Source: Strongylocentrotus droebachiensis (taxonomy: Eukaryota > Echinodermata > Echinoidea > Camarodonta > Strongylocentrotidae). Taken from it: 64,000 nucleotides of DNA. The stretch covers positions 36,974 through 100,973 of the forward strand of contig JAVYIG010007516.1 in the NCBI GenBank assembly GCA_035222895.1, given 5' to 3'. A model generated the notes under the pieces. It did no database searches. It worked only from the letters and a program-made list of their open reading frames with translations, and had not been told where the DNA came from. Positions 11,501 to 21,740 of the stretch are shown here, one piece after another. How positions within the stretch are numbered: the first letter of the stretch is position 1; every line of letters starts with the position of its first letter. A program made the position numbers and the translations under genes.

Positions 11501-12602
11501 GCTGGCCAGAGGAAAGGTTTTCTGGGGTAACATGAACAAAGACATTGACAGAGTAGTGCAGTCATGTGTGAGATGCCAGGAACATCAACCAGCACAAACG
11601 CCAGAACCACTCCAGCCACACGACATTCCCACAATTCCCTGGAGCACGGTGGCAACCGACATGTTTGAATTCAAAGGCAAACAATGGTTAATTGTGGTGG
11701 ACTACTACAGCAAGTACCCAGTGGTTCGCCAGTTACCAGACCAAGCAACAAGCAGTGCTGTAATCACTATGATGCAACAAGTGTTTGCAGAGCATGGCAT
11801 ACCAGCAAAGGTGGTGAGCGACAATGGACCCCAGTATGCCAGTTACCAGTTCAAGTCGTTTGCTGAATCATGGGGTTTTGAACATGCCACATCGTCCCCC
11901 AGACGACCACAAGGCAACGGATTTGTAGAGAGACAAATCAGAACCATCAAGGGTATCATGAAGAAGACTTCAGACATTCAGCTAGCACTACTTCTTTGGC
12001 GTACAACTCCCATATCAGAGAAACTACCAAGTCCAGCTGAAGTTCTCATGAATCGCCAGTTGAGATCTACACTCCCAGCCAAGTTGCAGAGAACACAGCC
12101 AGATGCTGATGACATCTACAATCAGCTGCAGGAAAGACAGAATAGTCAAAAATTCTATTTTGACAAACATGCCAGAAGAGCTGACTTGCCAGAACTTTAC
12201 CTTGGGCAAGATGTAAGATATCGCGACCCAGTGTCCAGACGGTGGTGTCCTGCGACAGTTGATGCCAGGGCTGAGGGGCAGCGCTCCTACATTCTCCAAA
12301 GCCCTGAGGGACGTTACCTACGAAGAAACAGGCAGCACATAAGACCTGACCATACCGACCAGTCTACAACTGAGGTTCCCGGGGGTGCTGAGAGCAACGG
12401 CCCAGGTGATGAAGGTGCCTCGTCCACTGACCACGATGAGCAGTTGAGCACTCCACATCGTGCGTTCCCCGAGCCCCAACGTAGCCCAGGACGGGAGGAG
12501 GCTCCACCTCGAAGCCCAGGACGGGAGGAGACTCCACCTCGAAGACAACGTTCATCGCGAAACACTCAACGCCCTAAAAAGTATGATGATTTTGAGATGT
12601 AA
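8526..12602 (+). CDS. Gypsy Gag-Pol polyprotein
   Basis: A single frame of 1358 codons belonging to the LTR retrotransposon. In order it shows a Gag region, two zinc-knuckle-like motifs (about residues 197-233, CxxC...HFAQLC), an aspartic protease (DTGA near 331), reverse transcriptase (IADDIVIFG near 616), RNase H (CDAS near 764) and an integrase. The integrase has a zinc-binding part (H...H...CxxC, about 980-1016) and a DDE core (TDMF near 1044, SDNGP near 1097). A hydrophilic tail follows with a duplicated RSPGREE segment and no chromodomain. Gag and Pol fused in one frame is known for the Mag lineage. No envelope-like frame follows. Confidence 0.93.
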   Translation: MADHIPRMDWGAPNLAEAFRMFRQRLSLYFLAKHTPKEDEVPIILLAAGEEGLHRYNCWTLSESEQKTAKIILDRFEEQLEPQDNFRVCRLSLSRTMQRPDKKLDDFINRCRQIARKCEFDHKELDERILEQIIASTPIADFRKDLLTTKKDFTLKGALQLGRTYEASKSHVQTLQSLYHPTHTIDAVQQQKQPKSLCKNCGRQHRFGKEYCPAAGVTCFSCQKQGHFAQLCLSTKLKQPQKYHKSSASFRKKRGVDERQHPSRRSKQVDNVREEHTESESELGTLPQRFDRFHFDTIVIDSVKRNEAIAHLDIKLEDKPGVHDLKVKVDTGAEANTLPLRTFRNMYPEQLDRQGFPRNLPSAGTILSAYNETLIGQYGTVVIPCKYGDTAWTDTLFYVVQSNGPVILGLQSSVEFGLVTLHCSLNIETQVSGVQALVQLFPQQFDRIGEFRTTHHLTVDPNVPSHVDAPRKMPIALKDKVKAELDSMESQGVIKQIIEPTEWVNSITYVTKKDGSIRICLDPRRLNKALIRPHYKQQTLEELNHKFHNMQHFSKLDAKCGYWSVKLDEASQRLTTFQTPFGRYVFCRLPFGLSVSQDIFQLEMDRVLEGCKGAECIADDIVIFGRTVEEHDRNLLNFMQVAAKRGLTLNSNKCHIRQTSINFFGNRYSKDGIQPDPQKVADLAGMPTPSNKAELQHFLGFITYLSHFIPDFSTKTAVLRDLLKKEADFIWEPHHQAAMEKLKQEVSEKSLLQFFDTTSPVYLQCDASLQGLGVALLQHDQEGRLRPVAYASKALSSTETRYSCIERELLAIVFGVERFHTYLYGRLFHVITDHKPLLMIMDKPLTAAPPRLQRMLIRLQGYNFQITHRPGLDNLLADSLSRLPSTHNNETVELDLRVDLVQFSSRKVDELKHTTRQDKVLSALMEVIVTGWPDTVKQVQPELREFWSYRDELTVSDGIILKGSRVVIPKQMQPDILEKLHTSHLGQQKTKLLARGKVFWGNMNKDIDRVVQSCVRCQEHQPAQTPEPLQPHDIPTIPWSTVATDMFEFKGKQWLIVVDYYSKYPVVRQLPDQATSSAVITMMQQVFAEHGIPAKVVSDNGPQYASYQFKSFAESWGFEHATSSPRRPQGNGFVERQIRTIKGIMKKTSDIQLALLLWRTTPISEKLPSPAEVLMNRQLRSTLPAKLQRTQPDADDIYNQLQERQNSQKFYFDKHARRADLPELYLGQDVRYRDPVSRRWCPATVDARAEGQRSYILQSPEGRYLRRNRQHIRPDHTDQSTTEVPGGAESNGPGDEGASSTDHDEQLSTPHRAFPEPQRSPGREEAPPRSPGREETPPRRQRSSRNTQRPKKYDDFEM

Positions 12603-13492
12603 CTGATGAAGAAGCACAAATTCAGACTGAGCTTGAACTTTTAAGACAATAATGACTCAGTTGACATTCAAATATTAACCAAGTTCAACATTGGATCACA
12701 TCAATGTAGGGACACGGGTGGTAAAGACCTGTGATCGAAGGTGAAGTTCTGGAACCTCTCCCTTCTTAGTCGCGAAGAAAGTATATATCTATATATATGT
12801 TTTTTTGTTTGTTTTTTGCTATTTATTTCAGTACAATATATTGTTCCATTGTTTTCATGCAACTAAAAATATTGAAAACTGTTGTCTATTTTTGTGTAAA
12901 GTCACACAGGAAAAGAGATAAATGCATTAAATGTATTAAGGTAAATCTTAATTATATATGCAAATATGTTCACATTGACATGATTTGAATGTGGTATTAC
13001 AAGCATACAAATCTAATACCAAAGTCACATGGATTAACTGTGAACTATACTAAACAGAAGTAACTTTATTTGTTTTAATCTTCATGAATGCTAAAGGATT
13101 TTCTTTTGATTTATCCAGTTTGGTATACAATGGACAAACCAGTCGTTAGAAAATGATATAGTTTTAAAGAATAGTGAGAAAAGCAGTATTAATAACTGTA
13201 TTTATGCTGATGATTAAGGTAACCCTTTCCAAGTGAAAAGCCCATCATTTTTGTTTTACAACTTGTATACTGGATGTGTAATCCTTACTCTTTTGAGGAT
13301 TCTAGTTTTTTAAAATTTGTTTAAATGGGGAGTGGGGGAAAGATTGAACAAAATTTATTTTCAAGACATTTGTCAACTGCTAATATGTACTTGTAAGTAA
13401 AACAAGAAGCAAAGATGGACGGGATGAGAGGATGAAAAGTTTTTAACTGTTTCAAGTAAAAACTTGTGTTGTTTATTTTGAAGAAAGGGAGA

Positions 13493-13901
13493 TGTAATGT
13501 TATGAGCTGAAGTTATACAGCATTCCTAATTTGAACATACCCAGTAACTTACAATGTATGTGCTCATTGTTAAACAGCTGCATGCACATTCTTTCAGAAG
13601 CAACCATGCAGAAAGCACTCTCTAACCAGTACTCTTGGCACACAGAGTGTGTGATGTATGTAATGAGTAATTAGCCATGCACACATTCAACCCTCATACA
13701 CTGCCTTATGTACTGTACATGTGAGAGTGGTAAGTTGCACTTGACCACTAGCATGCACAGCATAAGCATGATGTTTTAGTTACACCAATAAACTCCTGAA
13801 CCTCAAGCAAAGATATGTGGAGCTTATTACTTTCTGGACCCAGCTACATTTAGTAAAGTACTAACCAAGAAGTCTACATAACAAACTCACTATTTTTGAC
13901 A
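13493..13901 (+). repeat. 3' LTR of the Gypsy element
   Basis: Direct repeat matching 7868-8277. It is preceded by a purine tract and followed by the gttgg target duplication. Confidence 0.93.
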
Positions 13902-14476
13902 GTTGGCTAATTGTATATTTTGTATTTATGATGTGTTAACAAAAACTCATGCCAAATAAATTGAATTTAGTGAATTGAATGGAATTGAAAAACTACACAT
14001 ACAGAGATTCAGTTGAAATCTATGTGTGTACAAGATTTACAGTGTTTTTATTGATAATCAGTATCCAACCTTTTCCATGTTTCATTGCTATGAGAAATAT
14101 TTCTTATATTTTTTTAAGAGCCAGTTTTAATCACGGCTTTAATTTTCCAAACTGCATCATAGCAACAAACCTCCTGACTTGGGGGTCTTTTGCACATGAA
14201 ATGAAGAGTAATAAATACCTATAAAACATTTATAGCAAACACATATTTCTGGGTATTATTAGTTTCAGTGTTATTCAAAGTAGGATGTATCAATGTGAAC
14301 AGGTTGGTAGCCATATACAGAAAACATAGGCAATTTTTTAAATTCCTTTTAATTATTATTGTTAAGAATATCATCATGAATACAAATATGTAAAAAATGG
14401 AATTTGTGTGAAATGTAAGAATACAGTTAGATGCATGTATAGACGTACTGCTTGAATATATTACCAAACAATGCAG

Positions 14477-14644
14477 GTCCAGACTCTCCGGTTTGATGGA
14501 CTCGAGTGTCCCACACCAGCCTCATCACATCAACTTGTAGAAGCACTGTGCTCTATGCCATACCTGACTAAACTAACAATCAATGGATGGGCTATCAATG
14601 ACGAGTTCTACTCTACATTAAAAGAAAAGGCATCATCCATACAG
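14477..14644 (+). CDS. LRR exon 3 of NLR-like/LRR-Death gene
   Basis: A 168-bp exon (56 codons), phase 0-0. The acceptor is 'accaaacaatgcag' and the donor is CAG|gtatgt. The peptide starts VQTLRFDGLECPTPASSHQL, continues VEALCSMPYLTKLTINGWAI and ends NDEFYSTLKEKASSIQ, giving two LRR units. It is the most divergent copy in its second repeat (TINGWAIND where its sisters have LRTKLNE or LGMDLNE). That is where ligand-facing residues of such LRRs vary. The splice sites and frame are intact. Confidence 0.82.
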
Positions 14645-15580
14645 GTATGTGTATACTAATGATATCGATAGATACAGCAGTAATAGTTATATGGTGCACA
14701 TGTTTATGTGTCGTTTTCGTAACACCCCTTTTTTTAAAGGCCATTCATTTGATATATCGGTATTGTCATGAAACATGGAATAATGCAAACAAATCTGTGC
14801 TGATTCGGTTGAAATTCAAGTGTGTATAAGATTGACATTGTTTTGATCAATAATCGATATCCAACCTTTTCCAAGTTTGATTGATAATAACAATTTTAAG
14901 AGCCAAAGCGAAAATACATCATTTTTAGACGTTAGTATATACCCCTATATTGTGATTACATTATAAGGGATGATATCAATATTTTCTTCTCTCTTTCCAT
15001 GGTGACAAATACTGCTTAAAGATCATACTTTGTAGTTGGTTGGTTTTTACCTACAAGCATACGCATGCTTTCATAGCAGTCGGATACAACAAACCAAACC
15101 AAACCGATGGCCTGAATTATCATTTGAAATTTGTGAGGTTATAGTGTTGGGACGAAACTGATTTGTCTAAATTATGGGAGTGACAGTGTTGGTGTATTGA
15201 TATGTTTTTAGAAGTAATAACGAATTCAACACACCAATCAATCAATCACGGCAACTCAACATCCCAAACTTTTTAACTATGTGATCTCTCAAAATAAATA
15301 AGAACTTGGAAACAAAAATAATTACAGTTCAGTGAATTTAATTTATAATCCAACAATTGAACTGGTATGACATTTTACAAAGTAAAGATGTATGTAGGTA
15401 ATTATGAATGAAAAGAACCTGAATGGTCAATGAATTGAATGCAGTACCAAAGTATAAATGTATATATATTCTTTACACTTTAATATTAATTCAAACAAAG
15501 ATTTACTGTTTGCTTGAATAAAAATAGAATGAACATTTGATTTGAGAATATAATAGATATAAATAATAAGATATCAAACT
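14645..15580 (+). other. intron, module flank then unassigned AT-rich sequence
   Basis: The shared downstream flank is readable to about 14890 (ttgttttgatcaataatcga). The remainder is AT-rich with no ORF or recognised repeat. Confidence 0.5.
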
Positions 15581-16079
15581 TCAATGTCTTTCAAACACGC
15601 GGCGGAGACTGGTCGACGGAAAACACGGGACGTTGATTTTGACGACTGTCAATGTACTGCTTCAGAGAAGCTGAAATGTTCGACGTCCTGAACCTCGACG
15701 AACTACATGATGTAGTCTAGGAGCGAAGAAACATGGTGGAAATTGTCAAAACTGGTAGAGAGGAACTCGGCGACGATATAAATCTTGTTGGCCAGTTGAA
15801 CACGATAAGTACCAGGAAAAAACTTAGAGATGAGTTACAAAGCAGCTATCAGAAAACATCCATTTCTCCTACTCTACACAAGAGTGAACCTGCCCAGACA
15901 GACTAGTGAAGATGGTAGCTGTTGCGAGCTATGCCGAAGATCTCGGGGAGAAATTGGTTTGAATCCCCGTGGAGAAAGATGTAACCAAATAATACACTAA
16001 GTGTAGCTGGTGATGTATTAACAACCAGGATACTGCTCTGCTCTGAACTAAACGTTATCGAACCTAGGAGTTAACCCAA
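15581..16079. other. unassigned sequence, higher GC than its surroundings
   Basis: CpG-containing sequence (cacgcggcggagactggtcg) next to an old Gypsy fossil. It may be retrotransposon-derived, but no domain is readable. Confidence 0.3.
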
Positions 16080-16182
16080 GGAACCGACGGAACTATGGGG
16101 CTTTGACATGCCTATGAACCTTTGACCTCTGACATGGTAAACATTCTTGGGCCCATGTGCGCATCTCTTTATTGATTCCAGG

Positions 16183-17040
16183 GGTGGTATTCTGAACATT
16201 GTTGTAAGTTTTTTGTTGTATCTTCCAGAGATAACACAGCGCTAATACTGTTGTAAGTTGGTATTCTGAACATCATTTTATCCCTGTGTTATCTCTCGAA
16301 GGACCGCCTCTATCTTATCTTTGACCACTGTTGACACGCCCATTTGTATGGACCCTACCAATCAAAATCTATTTTATATAAGCATTATAAGTAGGTCAAC
16401 CAATAGGAATACTTTATGCCATATCTGAAGATGCGCCTAGCGCATACTAATCTTGGGTGTAGTTAGTTATTTGAGCGCTTATTACGCGCGTCATCATATG
16501 AGCTGTGGCATGTGGATCATGAAGACAAATCACGTTTTCACTATATTGGTTAAGATGAGAGCATTAAAATCGTCATCTCCTAGCATGTAAGTTCTTAGAA
16601 ATTTCTCATCTGTGATGTTTCCGGTCAACACACAATCTACTTCTAACTCTCGTCTATTGTCACGAAGTTGGTTCTGTGCAAGAAATACTGCCGCCATTAT
16701 ATCACCACGAAAGATACAACAACCCCCTACCTGTTGTAAATATTGTTGTAAATACCATGCAAGATAAGATAAGATAAAAGATACAACAATTTTCAGAATA
16801 CCAATTATCTTGTCATATTATCTCTCGTGCGCATATGCAAATGAGGATTAAGCGCCATTTTATTACTTATAAGCACAATTACAAGCGCACAAAAGTTTGA
16901 ACGCAGGTGCGACCAAACAGATGAGCGAAAAGATACAACAAAAATACAACAAAAGTTACAATAATGTTCAGAATACCAACTTTATCTTATCTCCAAAGAT
17001 ACAACAATATTAGAGATAACACAGGGTTCAGAATACCGCC
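16183..17040. mobile_element. MITE with GGYGGTATTCTGAA ends, 5-bp target duplication
   Basis: The left end is ggtggtattctgaa and the right end is ttcagaataccgcc, an inverted repeat with one mismatch. CCAGG flanks both sides (16178-16182 and 17041-17045). Subterminal motifs 'gatacaacaa' and 'gagataacacag' recur in both orientations. There is no ORF. It is inserted in the integrase region of the Gypsy fossil. I cannot name the superfamily; 5-bp duplications occur in several. Confidence 0.7.
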
Positions 17041-17699
17041 CCAGGCCACACGTAACGAGCGGTAATCGCACGCTGCGTTGCGTGGACTCCTGGATGAGAG
17101 AGTCCATGGATAGCATTGAAAACTGCCCTTCTATGAACTTTTGGTACGAAAGGCCGGGTAAGTCCGTGAGAAACATCGAAAAGCGATCGAGCCACCAATG
17201 GTGAGCCTTGGTACTTTTTTTAGCACCATGCTAGTCTTGGTTTCGGACTTGAGAAGCGCTTGCAGTTCCGAATCAGTTTCTTGCACTTCAGCGAGATCCG
17301 TGAAATTGATCCGAGATTCGGTGTGCAAGGCGTGATATCGGGTCGAGATAGATTGTCAGCCACCACGTTGTCTTGACCTTTGACATATCTGAGGTCTGTG
17401 GTGAACTGCGAAATGAAATCCAATTGCTGGATTTCTCAAGGACTATGACGAACTGACTTGGCATGTAACGCATATGTCAACGGTTTATGGTCGGTATGAA
17501 CGTAGAAAGGACGACCCTCGAGCATGTACCGAAAATGTTTAATTGCCAAATAAATGCCAGTTACTCGTGTCCAAATGCGCTATACCTTGTTTCGGCAGGT
17601 AGTATTTTGCGCGAGAAGAATGCAATCGGCTCGCATGCATTCACCAACAGCGCGGTCTGATACGTCCACCGTCAAGTTCAGAGGATAATCAGAATATAA

Positions 17700-17965
17700 T
17701 ATAAAATTGGATTCTTATATAGCGCATGTATCGACCTTGCAAGGTCCTCAAGGCGCTCCAACTTTACCAGGCTATGCTAGGCTACCAATTTCGATGCTCA
17801 CAGCATTTTAAGGAATTCCTTCCTACCGGTACCCATTTAACACCTGGGTGGAGAGTGGTAAATGTAGATCAATGTCTTGCCAAAGGACATTAGTTCCGCG
17901 ACGGGACTCGAACCGCGGACCTTGTGATCGACAGTCCGACGACGTATCCACTCATCCACGACACC
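17700..17965 (-). mobile_element. tRNA-derived SINE (copy 1)
   Basis: On the minus strand the head has an A-box-like tggatgagtgg and a perfect B box (ggttcgagtcc). It continues with a body containing 'ccactctccacccaggtgtt' and ends with 'gcgctatataagaatcc' plus an AT-rich tail. The body motif recurs at 29560-29600. It is inserted in the RNase H region of the Gypsy fossil. Confidence 0.65.
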
Positions 17966-18539
17966 TCTACCGAAGCAGATAGGCCAATAACGTACTCTGC
18001 GCTAATTTGTCTTTAACTTCATCGAAAGCGGTCTTACCAGCCGACGACCATTCTAGCGATTTCTTAGATCACTTCTTGCGATTGCGCAGAAGATCCGTGA
18101 GAGGCATGAGGATTTGCGCGCAGTTGGGTATGAGCCTGCGGTAAAGGTTCACTAACCCGAGAATTCCTCGCAACTGTTGGAATACTGCAGTTCCGTATCA
18201 CGTCCACTTTACCAGGGAGTGGACTAACTCCATCGGGGTTGATACGGTGGCCAAGAAATACTAACTTTGGCCAAAAACGCACTTGTTTGGGTTGAGGACA
18301 ACACCAAACTCCTTAAGCCTGTCGAAGTGTAGGCGTAGGTGGCGTTCATGCTCTTCCTCACTATTTCTAGCTATGAGTAAGTCATCTATGTAAGCATATA
18401 CACCCGGTAATCCATGAATGATCTGATCTATGAATCTTTGGAAACATTGCGCTGCATTACGCAAACTGAACAGCATTCATTCAAATTCCTAGAGGCCAAA
18501 AGGTGTACAAATAGCTGTCTTGCAAACGAACGTACGCGT

Positions 18540-18850
18540 ACGCGCGCATTTTTTTACCTGAAATTGACCGGACGGATATTGACCTTGATCATGATAAATA
18601 TGAATGAGAAATAACTTTTGGTTATGAAGATATGATCACGAGTTGATTTTCGTAAAATTTTACAAAATGGCGCCTAGATGACGTCATCAGTGAAGGTTAA
18701 TGTTGAAAATGTGCTTTGTACATATGCCTATACATATGTGTGCCAAATTTCAAGGCATTTGATCGAGTCATTTTAAAGTTATCTTGTTCACAAAAAAGTG
18801 GTTAGAAATAAGCACTGTGGGTGTAATCATTACACTTCAGAGCTGACATT
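18540..18850. repeat. interspersed repeat shared with about 44320-44460
   Basis: 'cctgaaattgaccggacgga', 'gaatgagaaat', 'tatgaagatatgatca' and 'aaatggcgcctagatgacgt' occur in the same order and strand at 44330-44460. Both copies are preceded by CG-alternating sequence (acgcgcgcgc). Non-coding. Confidence 0.55.
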
Positions 18851-18894
18851 CTACAGTAAAAATGTTATGTCTGAGTAGTACACTTTACATGTAT

Positions 18895-19112
18895 CCATTG
18901 ACCTGCATGGTATTGCACAATGACCCCTCCCCCCCCCCCCCCCCCCACTCAGTGTTATTTCGGGTACGCATATCCGTGTTCCCAGCGAGCCACCCTTTTC
19001 AGCGAAAGTCTGGTGTGTTAAGTCAATACTGGTAGACCTTTTTCTTTTGTTACGAGCCGGAGAGTTTGGGAACATGCATGGTACTCTGTTCACGGAGTGG
19101 GGGGGGGGGGAC
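18895..19112. mobile_element. MITE-like repeat (family D copy 1)
   Basis: Contains 'actcagtgttatttcgggta', 'gtgttaagtcaatactggta' and 'ttgttacgagccggagagtt', bounded by C and G runs. The same blocks occur inverted at 62805-63062, so this is a mobile or duplicated element. No ORF. Confidence 0.5.
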
Positions 19113-19639
19113 AATGACTAGGTATTTTACACATAGAACCATGATACAAACAGCCATCTTGTTTACTCGGGCACCTCCTACAGGTGATTTCTTTGAGCAG
19201 TTCTTTGACACTTTTTTGAATAATTGGTTGAGCATTTTGAGCAACAACTAATGCATGCCTAATATTGCCTATCAAAGAAAACTGTTAATTTTTGCTGAAA
19301 CAGCTGAACCAAATAGCTTGTTACGTTAGGTTTAGAGAGAAAATTGCTGAAGTCAATATTTCACCAAAATATCTGTCAGTCTAAAATTAAAGTTTAAATT
19401 CCAATGCTACTTCATTAAATAATCATTTCCATACACTGTACAATTTTGATTCAATGCTGTCAAGTCTCTTCTCCTTGAATGCAAACATTGCCAATCATTT
19501 TGGGGGTCTGACTTTCCAATGAGCGTGATGGTTTCGTGTGCAGTACTGTTACTACAGTAACAACTTTTCTGAGGCTGGTTTCCACTGTGCGTTTGTTTTA
19601 GTACATAAAAGATAATACTGCATACCATTGGGGACGATG

Positions 19640-19975
19640 TAGCAAATCATCAGAACATCATCATCATCAACTTCAGGTGGCGCTGTAAAGCGCTGCTGTG
19701 GCCTTCACGAGAGCACGCCATGCAACTCTTTCACCTGCCATTTGTGTTGCACCTTTCATTCCTTGTCCAGACACTTTCTTGATATCATCAGTCCAAGATA
19801 TTGGTGGACGACCTCTACCCCGTTTTCCTTCGACTGCTCCTTGCAGTATTTGCTTCTCAATACCTTCAGATCTCCTAACAATGTGCCCAAAATCTTTCCA
19901 TGATTCCCCTTCTGATGGTCAAGTCTGTTCCAATCTTTTCCAGGACCCACACATTTGTCTTTTTATCTTTCCATG
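19640..19975 (-). mobile_element. LINE C-terminal fragment
   Basis: On the minus strand the frame reads GKRGRGRPPISWTDDI, then GATQMAGERVAWRALVKA, and stops at 19673. It is followed by a (gat)n tail. GRGRP..W.DD..K and .R..WR.L are the conserved 3' end of many LINE ORF2 proteins. It is 5'-truncated and lies in an intron of the LRR gene. Confidence 0.6.
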
Positions 19976-20680
19976 ACACCTGCAACAGCCTCAGAACAAA
20001 GTAACAAAAATTGAAATTAAAAAATTATGTTTTGCGAGCAATATGGTGATTGACTGAAAAGTCAGAAAAATCTATACTTATCGCAAGAATCACATTTTAA
20101 CGAAGTCGTAAAATTCGGCAGTCATTTTTGCTGGATTGCTGGTCTTACCTGGCTGAAATACTTTTTTTGCTATTGGTGAATTTCACAATCGTATACACAC
20201 ACTGAAATTGCACGCCAAGTCACAGCCCTAATCACTATGTTAATCAAAATGGCAACTAACTTGGGAGAATGGCTAGCAAGGAAAGTAAACAATTGTGGGG
20301 AGGTTGTTTTCCTTACTAAGTAATCAAATTTAATCACAATTTTTTTGTAATAAGGCTGTCAGTTGGAATTTGTTGGGTTTCCTTTTCCTTAAAGATTGCG
20401 TGTTGAATATTAAAGAACACAAAGACCCTTGCACCCAGGAAGATTTGCAATGCATCCAACACTGGACTGGGGCAATCTAAATGAGATTGAATGTTGTGCA
20501 TAGTGACTCAGAAGAAAGCCACTTAAATGATCCTTTTGATATTGAATGGAAATTGTGTTTGTTAAGGATGTGAATATTATATACAGCTGTATTACGCATA
20601 TACATGTAGTTTGTCATAAATATAAGAATGCAATGAGAAATTATAGGTGAGTTGCTTAACTATATTGACAAACAATGCAG
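19976..20680 (+). other. intron; last part is the LRR-module upstream flank
   Basis: From about 20425 it matches the sequence near 4405 (cacccaggaagatttgcaat...aacactggactggggcaatc). It ends in the standard acceptor block. Before that nothing is recognised. Confidence 0.55.
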
Positions 20681-20845
20681 GTCCACACTATCGAGCTTGA
20701 TGAGAACCATTGTCCCACACCAGCCTCATCACGTCACCTTGCAGAAGCACTGTGTTCTATGCCAAACCTGACTGACCTGACACTTCGAACGAAACTCAAT
20801 GAGGAGTTCTACTCTAAATTGCAAGCAAAGGCATCATCCATACAG
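20681..20845 (+). CDS. LRR exon 4 of NLR-like/LRR-Death gene
   Basis: A 165-bp exon (55 codons), phase 0-0, with acceptor 'gacaaacaatgcag' and donor CAG|gtatgt. The peptide starts VHTIELDENHCPTPASSRHL, continues AEALCSMPNLTDLTLRTKLN and ends EEFYSKLQAKASSIQ, giving two LRR units. It is among the closest to the apparent family consensus. It is intact, with module flanks on both sides. Confidence 0.83.
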
Positions 20846-21299
20846 GTATGTGTGTCCTGATATAAAGATCACGGATAGGGTAATTGAAAGAAAGAGCAGT
20901 AATGATTATATGGGGCACATGTATATGTTTTTTTCCAAACACCCTCTTTGTATATTGGAACAGTCATGAAACATGGCATGAAAGCAAATTACACATGTAC
21001 GGATTCATTTGAAATTCAAGTGTGTATACGGTTGACATTGTTTTGATCAATTATCAATTTTCCAAGTTTGGTTGATATAAATAAAATGTCATATAATTTT
21101 TTTTAAAGATCCAATTTTAATAAAGGTTTGATTTTACCAAGCTGAATCATAGCAACAAACCTACTGACTTTGGGGTCTTGCACACATGAAATCCAGATAT
21201 ATGAATACCTTTTATACATTTATAGCAAATGCATATTTCTGGGTACTATTTATTTCAGTGTTAGTAGGAGTAGGACTTATCAATGCAAACAGGTTGAAA

Positions 21300-21740
21300 G
21301 CAAGGCTCAAATTAATTTTTTGTCCAACAAAAAAAGAGCACACAGGACTCTTTTAGTACCTAAGGGGAGCTCTTTTTTTAATACAAATTTCCATTAGATT
21401 TGTACCCATGATACTCCTAAATTCTTTGCTATTTCATCATCATTTATTTAAGTCAGCATTTTCCCTCTTACAAATTTACAAGGAACAAAGGCGGAATGAC
21501 TTTAATCCTGTGATGACATTCTCTCCACTTCTTCCCGATCTGCACATTATTTCCTTGTCATTCAGAGCAAGCTTATTTACATTCTTTTTTTAGTCATATC
21601 CTTCCACAACATCTTTGGTCTGCCTCTTCGCAATATTTATTTACTGGTAGAGGTTCATTATTTACTGGTAAATCTGGTGATTCCAAAGGATTAACGCTTT
21701 TCACAACGAAAAGCTTCTCCATGTCTCGGTCCTCACGCGA
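21300..21740. other. unassigned intron sequence
   Basis: Module homology ends near 21300 (aatgcaaacaggttgaaagc). What follows has T-rich runs and no recognised element until the Helitron-like repeat. Confidence 0.35.

Larger units (their letters stand above)
7868..13901 (+). mobile_element. Ty3/Gypsy LTR retrotransposon (Mag/SURL/K02A2.6-like), looks whole and young
   Basis: Direct repeats at 7868-8277 and 13493-13901 begin TG and end CA. They enclose a primer-binding-like site just after 8277, one gag-pol reading frame and a polypurine tract (aagaaagggaga) just before 13493. A 5-bp target duplication, gttgg, flanks the element at 7863-7867 and 13902-13906. By eye the two LTRs differ at about one position over 410 bp, so insertion was recent. 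It looks whole, with no breaks noticed in the main frame. It is nested in a LINE tail within an intron of the LRR gene, in the same orientation as the gene. Confidence 0.93.
7489..13989 (+). mobile_element. LINE 3'-tail insertion carrying a nested Gypsy element
   Basis: The 9-bp sequence aaactacac occurs at 7480-7488 and again at 13990-13998, flanking everything between as a target-site duplication. The inserted DNA apart from the Gypsy element is a pyrimidine-rich LINE-like 3' UTR with TG and TA microsatellites (7630-7757). Its right end is 'aataaattgaatttagtgaa'. The same intronic module is uninterrupted at 5995-6360, which confirms the insertion. No RT coding is present, so it is 5'-truncated. 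Confidence 0.6.
16080..18530 (-). mobile_element. old Ty3/Gypsy fossil (RT, RNase H, integrase pieces)
   Basis: Read on the minus strand, the segment has an RT part (18261-18530, with AYIDDLLIA), a second RT part near 18064-18282 and RNase H-like sequence (17220-17620, ending KGQDNVVADNLSR). Integrase zinc-binding-region sequence lies near 17041-17150 and again just left of 16183. A MITE (16183-17040) and a SINE (about 17700-17965) have inserted into it. It is broken, with at least five breaks besides the insertions. No LTRs were identified. It is clearly much older than the element at 7868. Confidence 0.75.
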
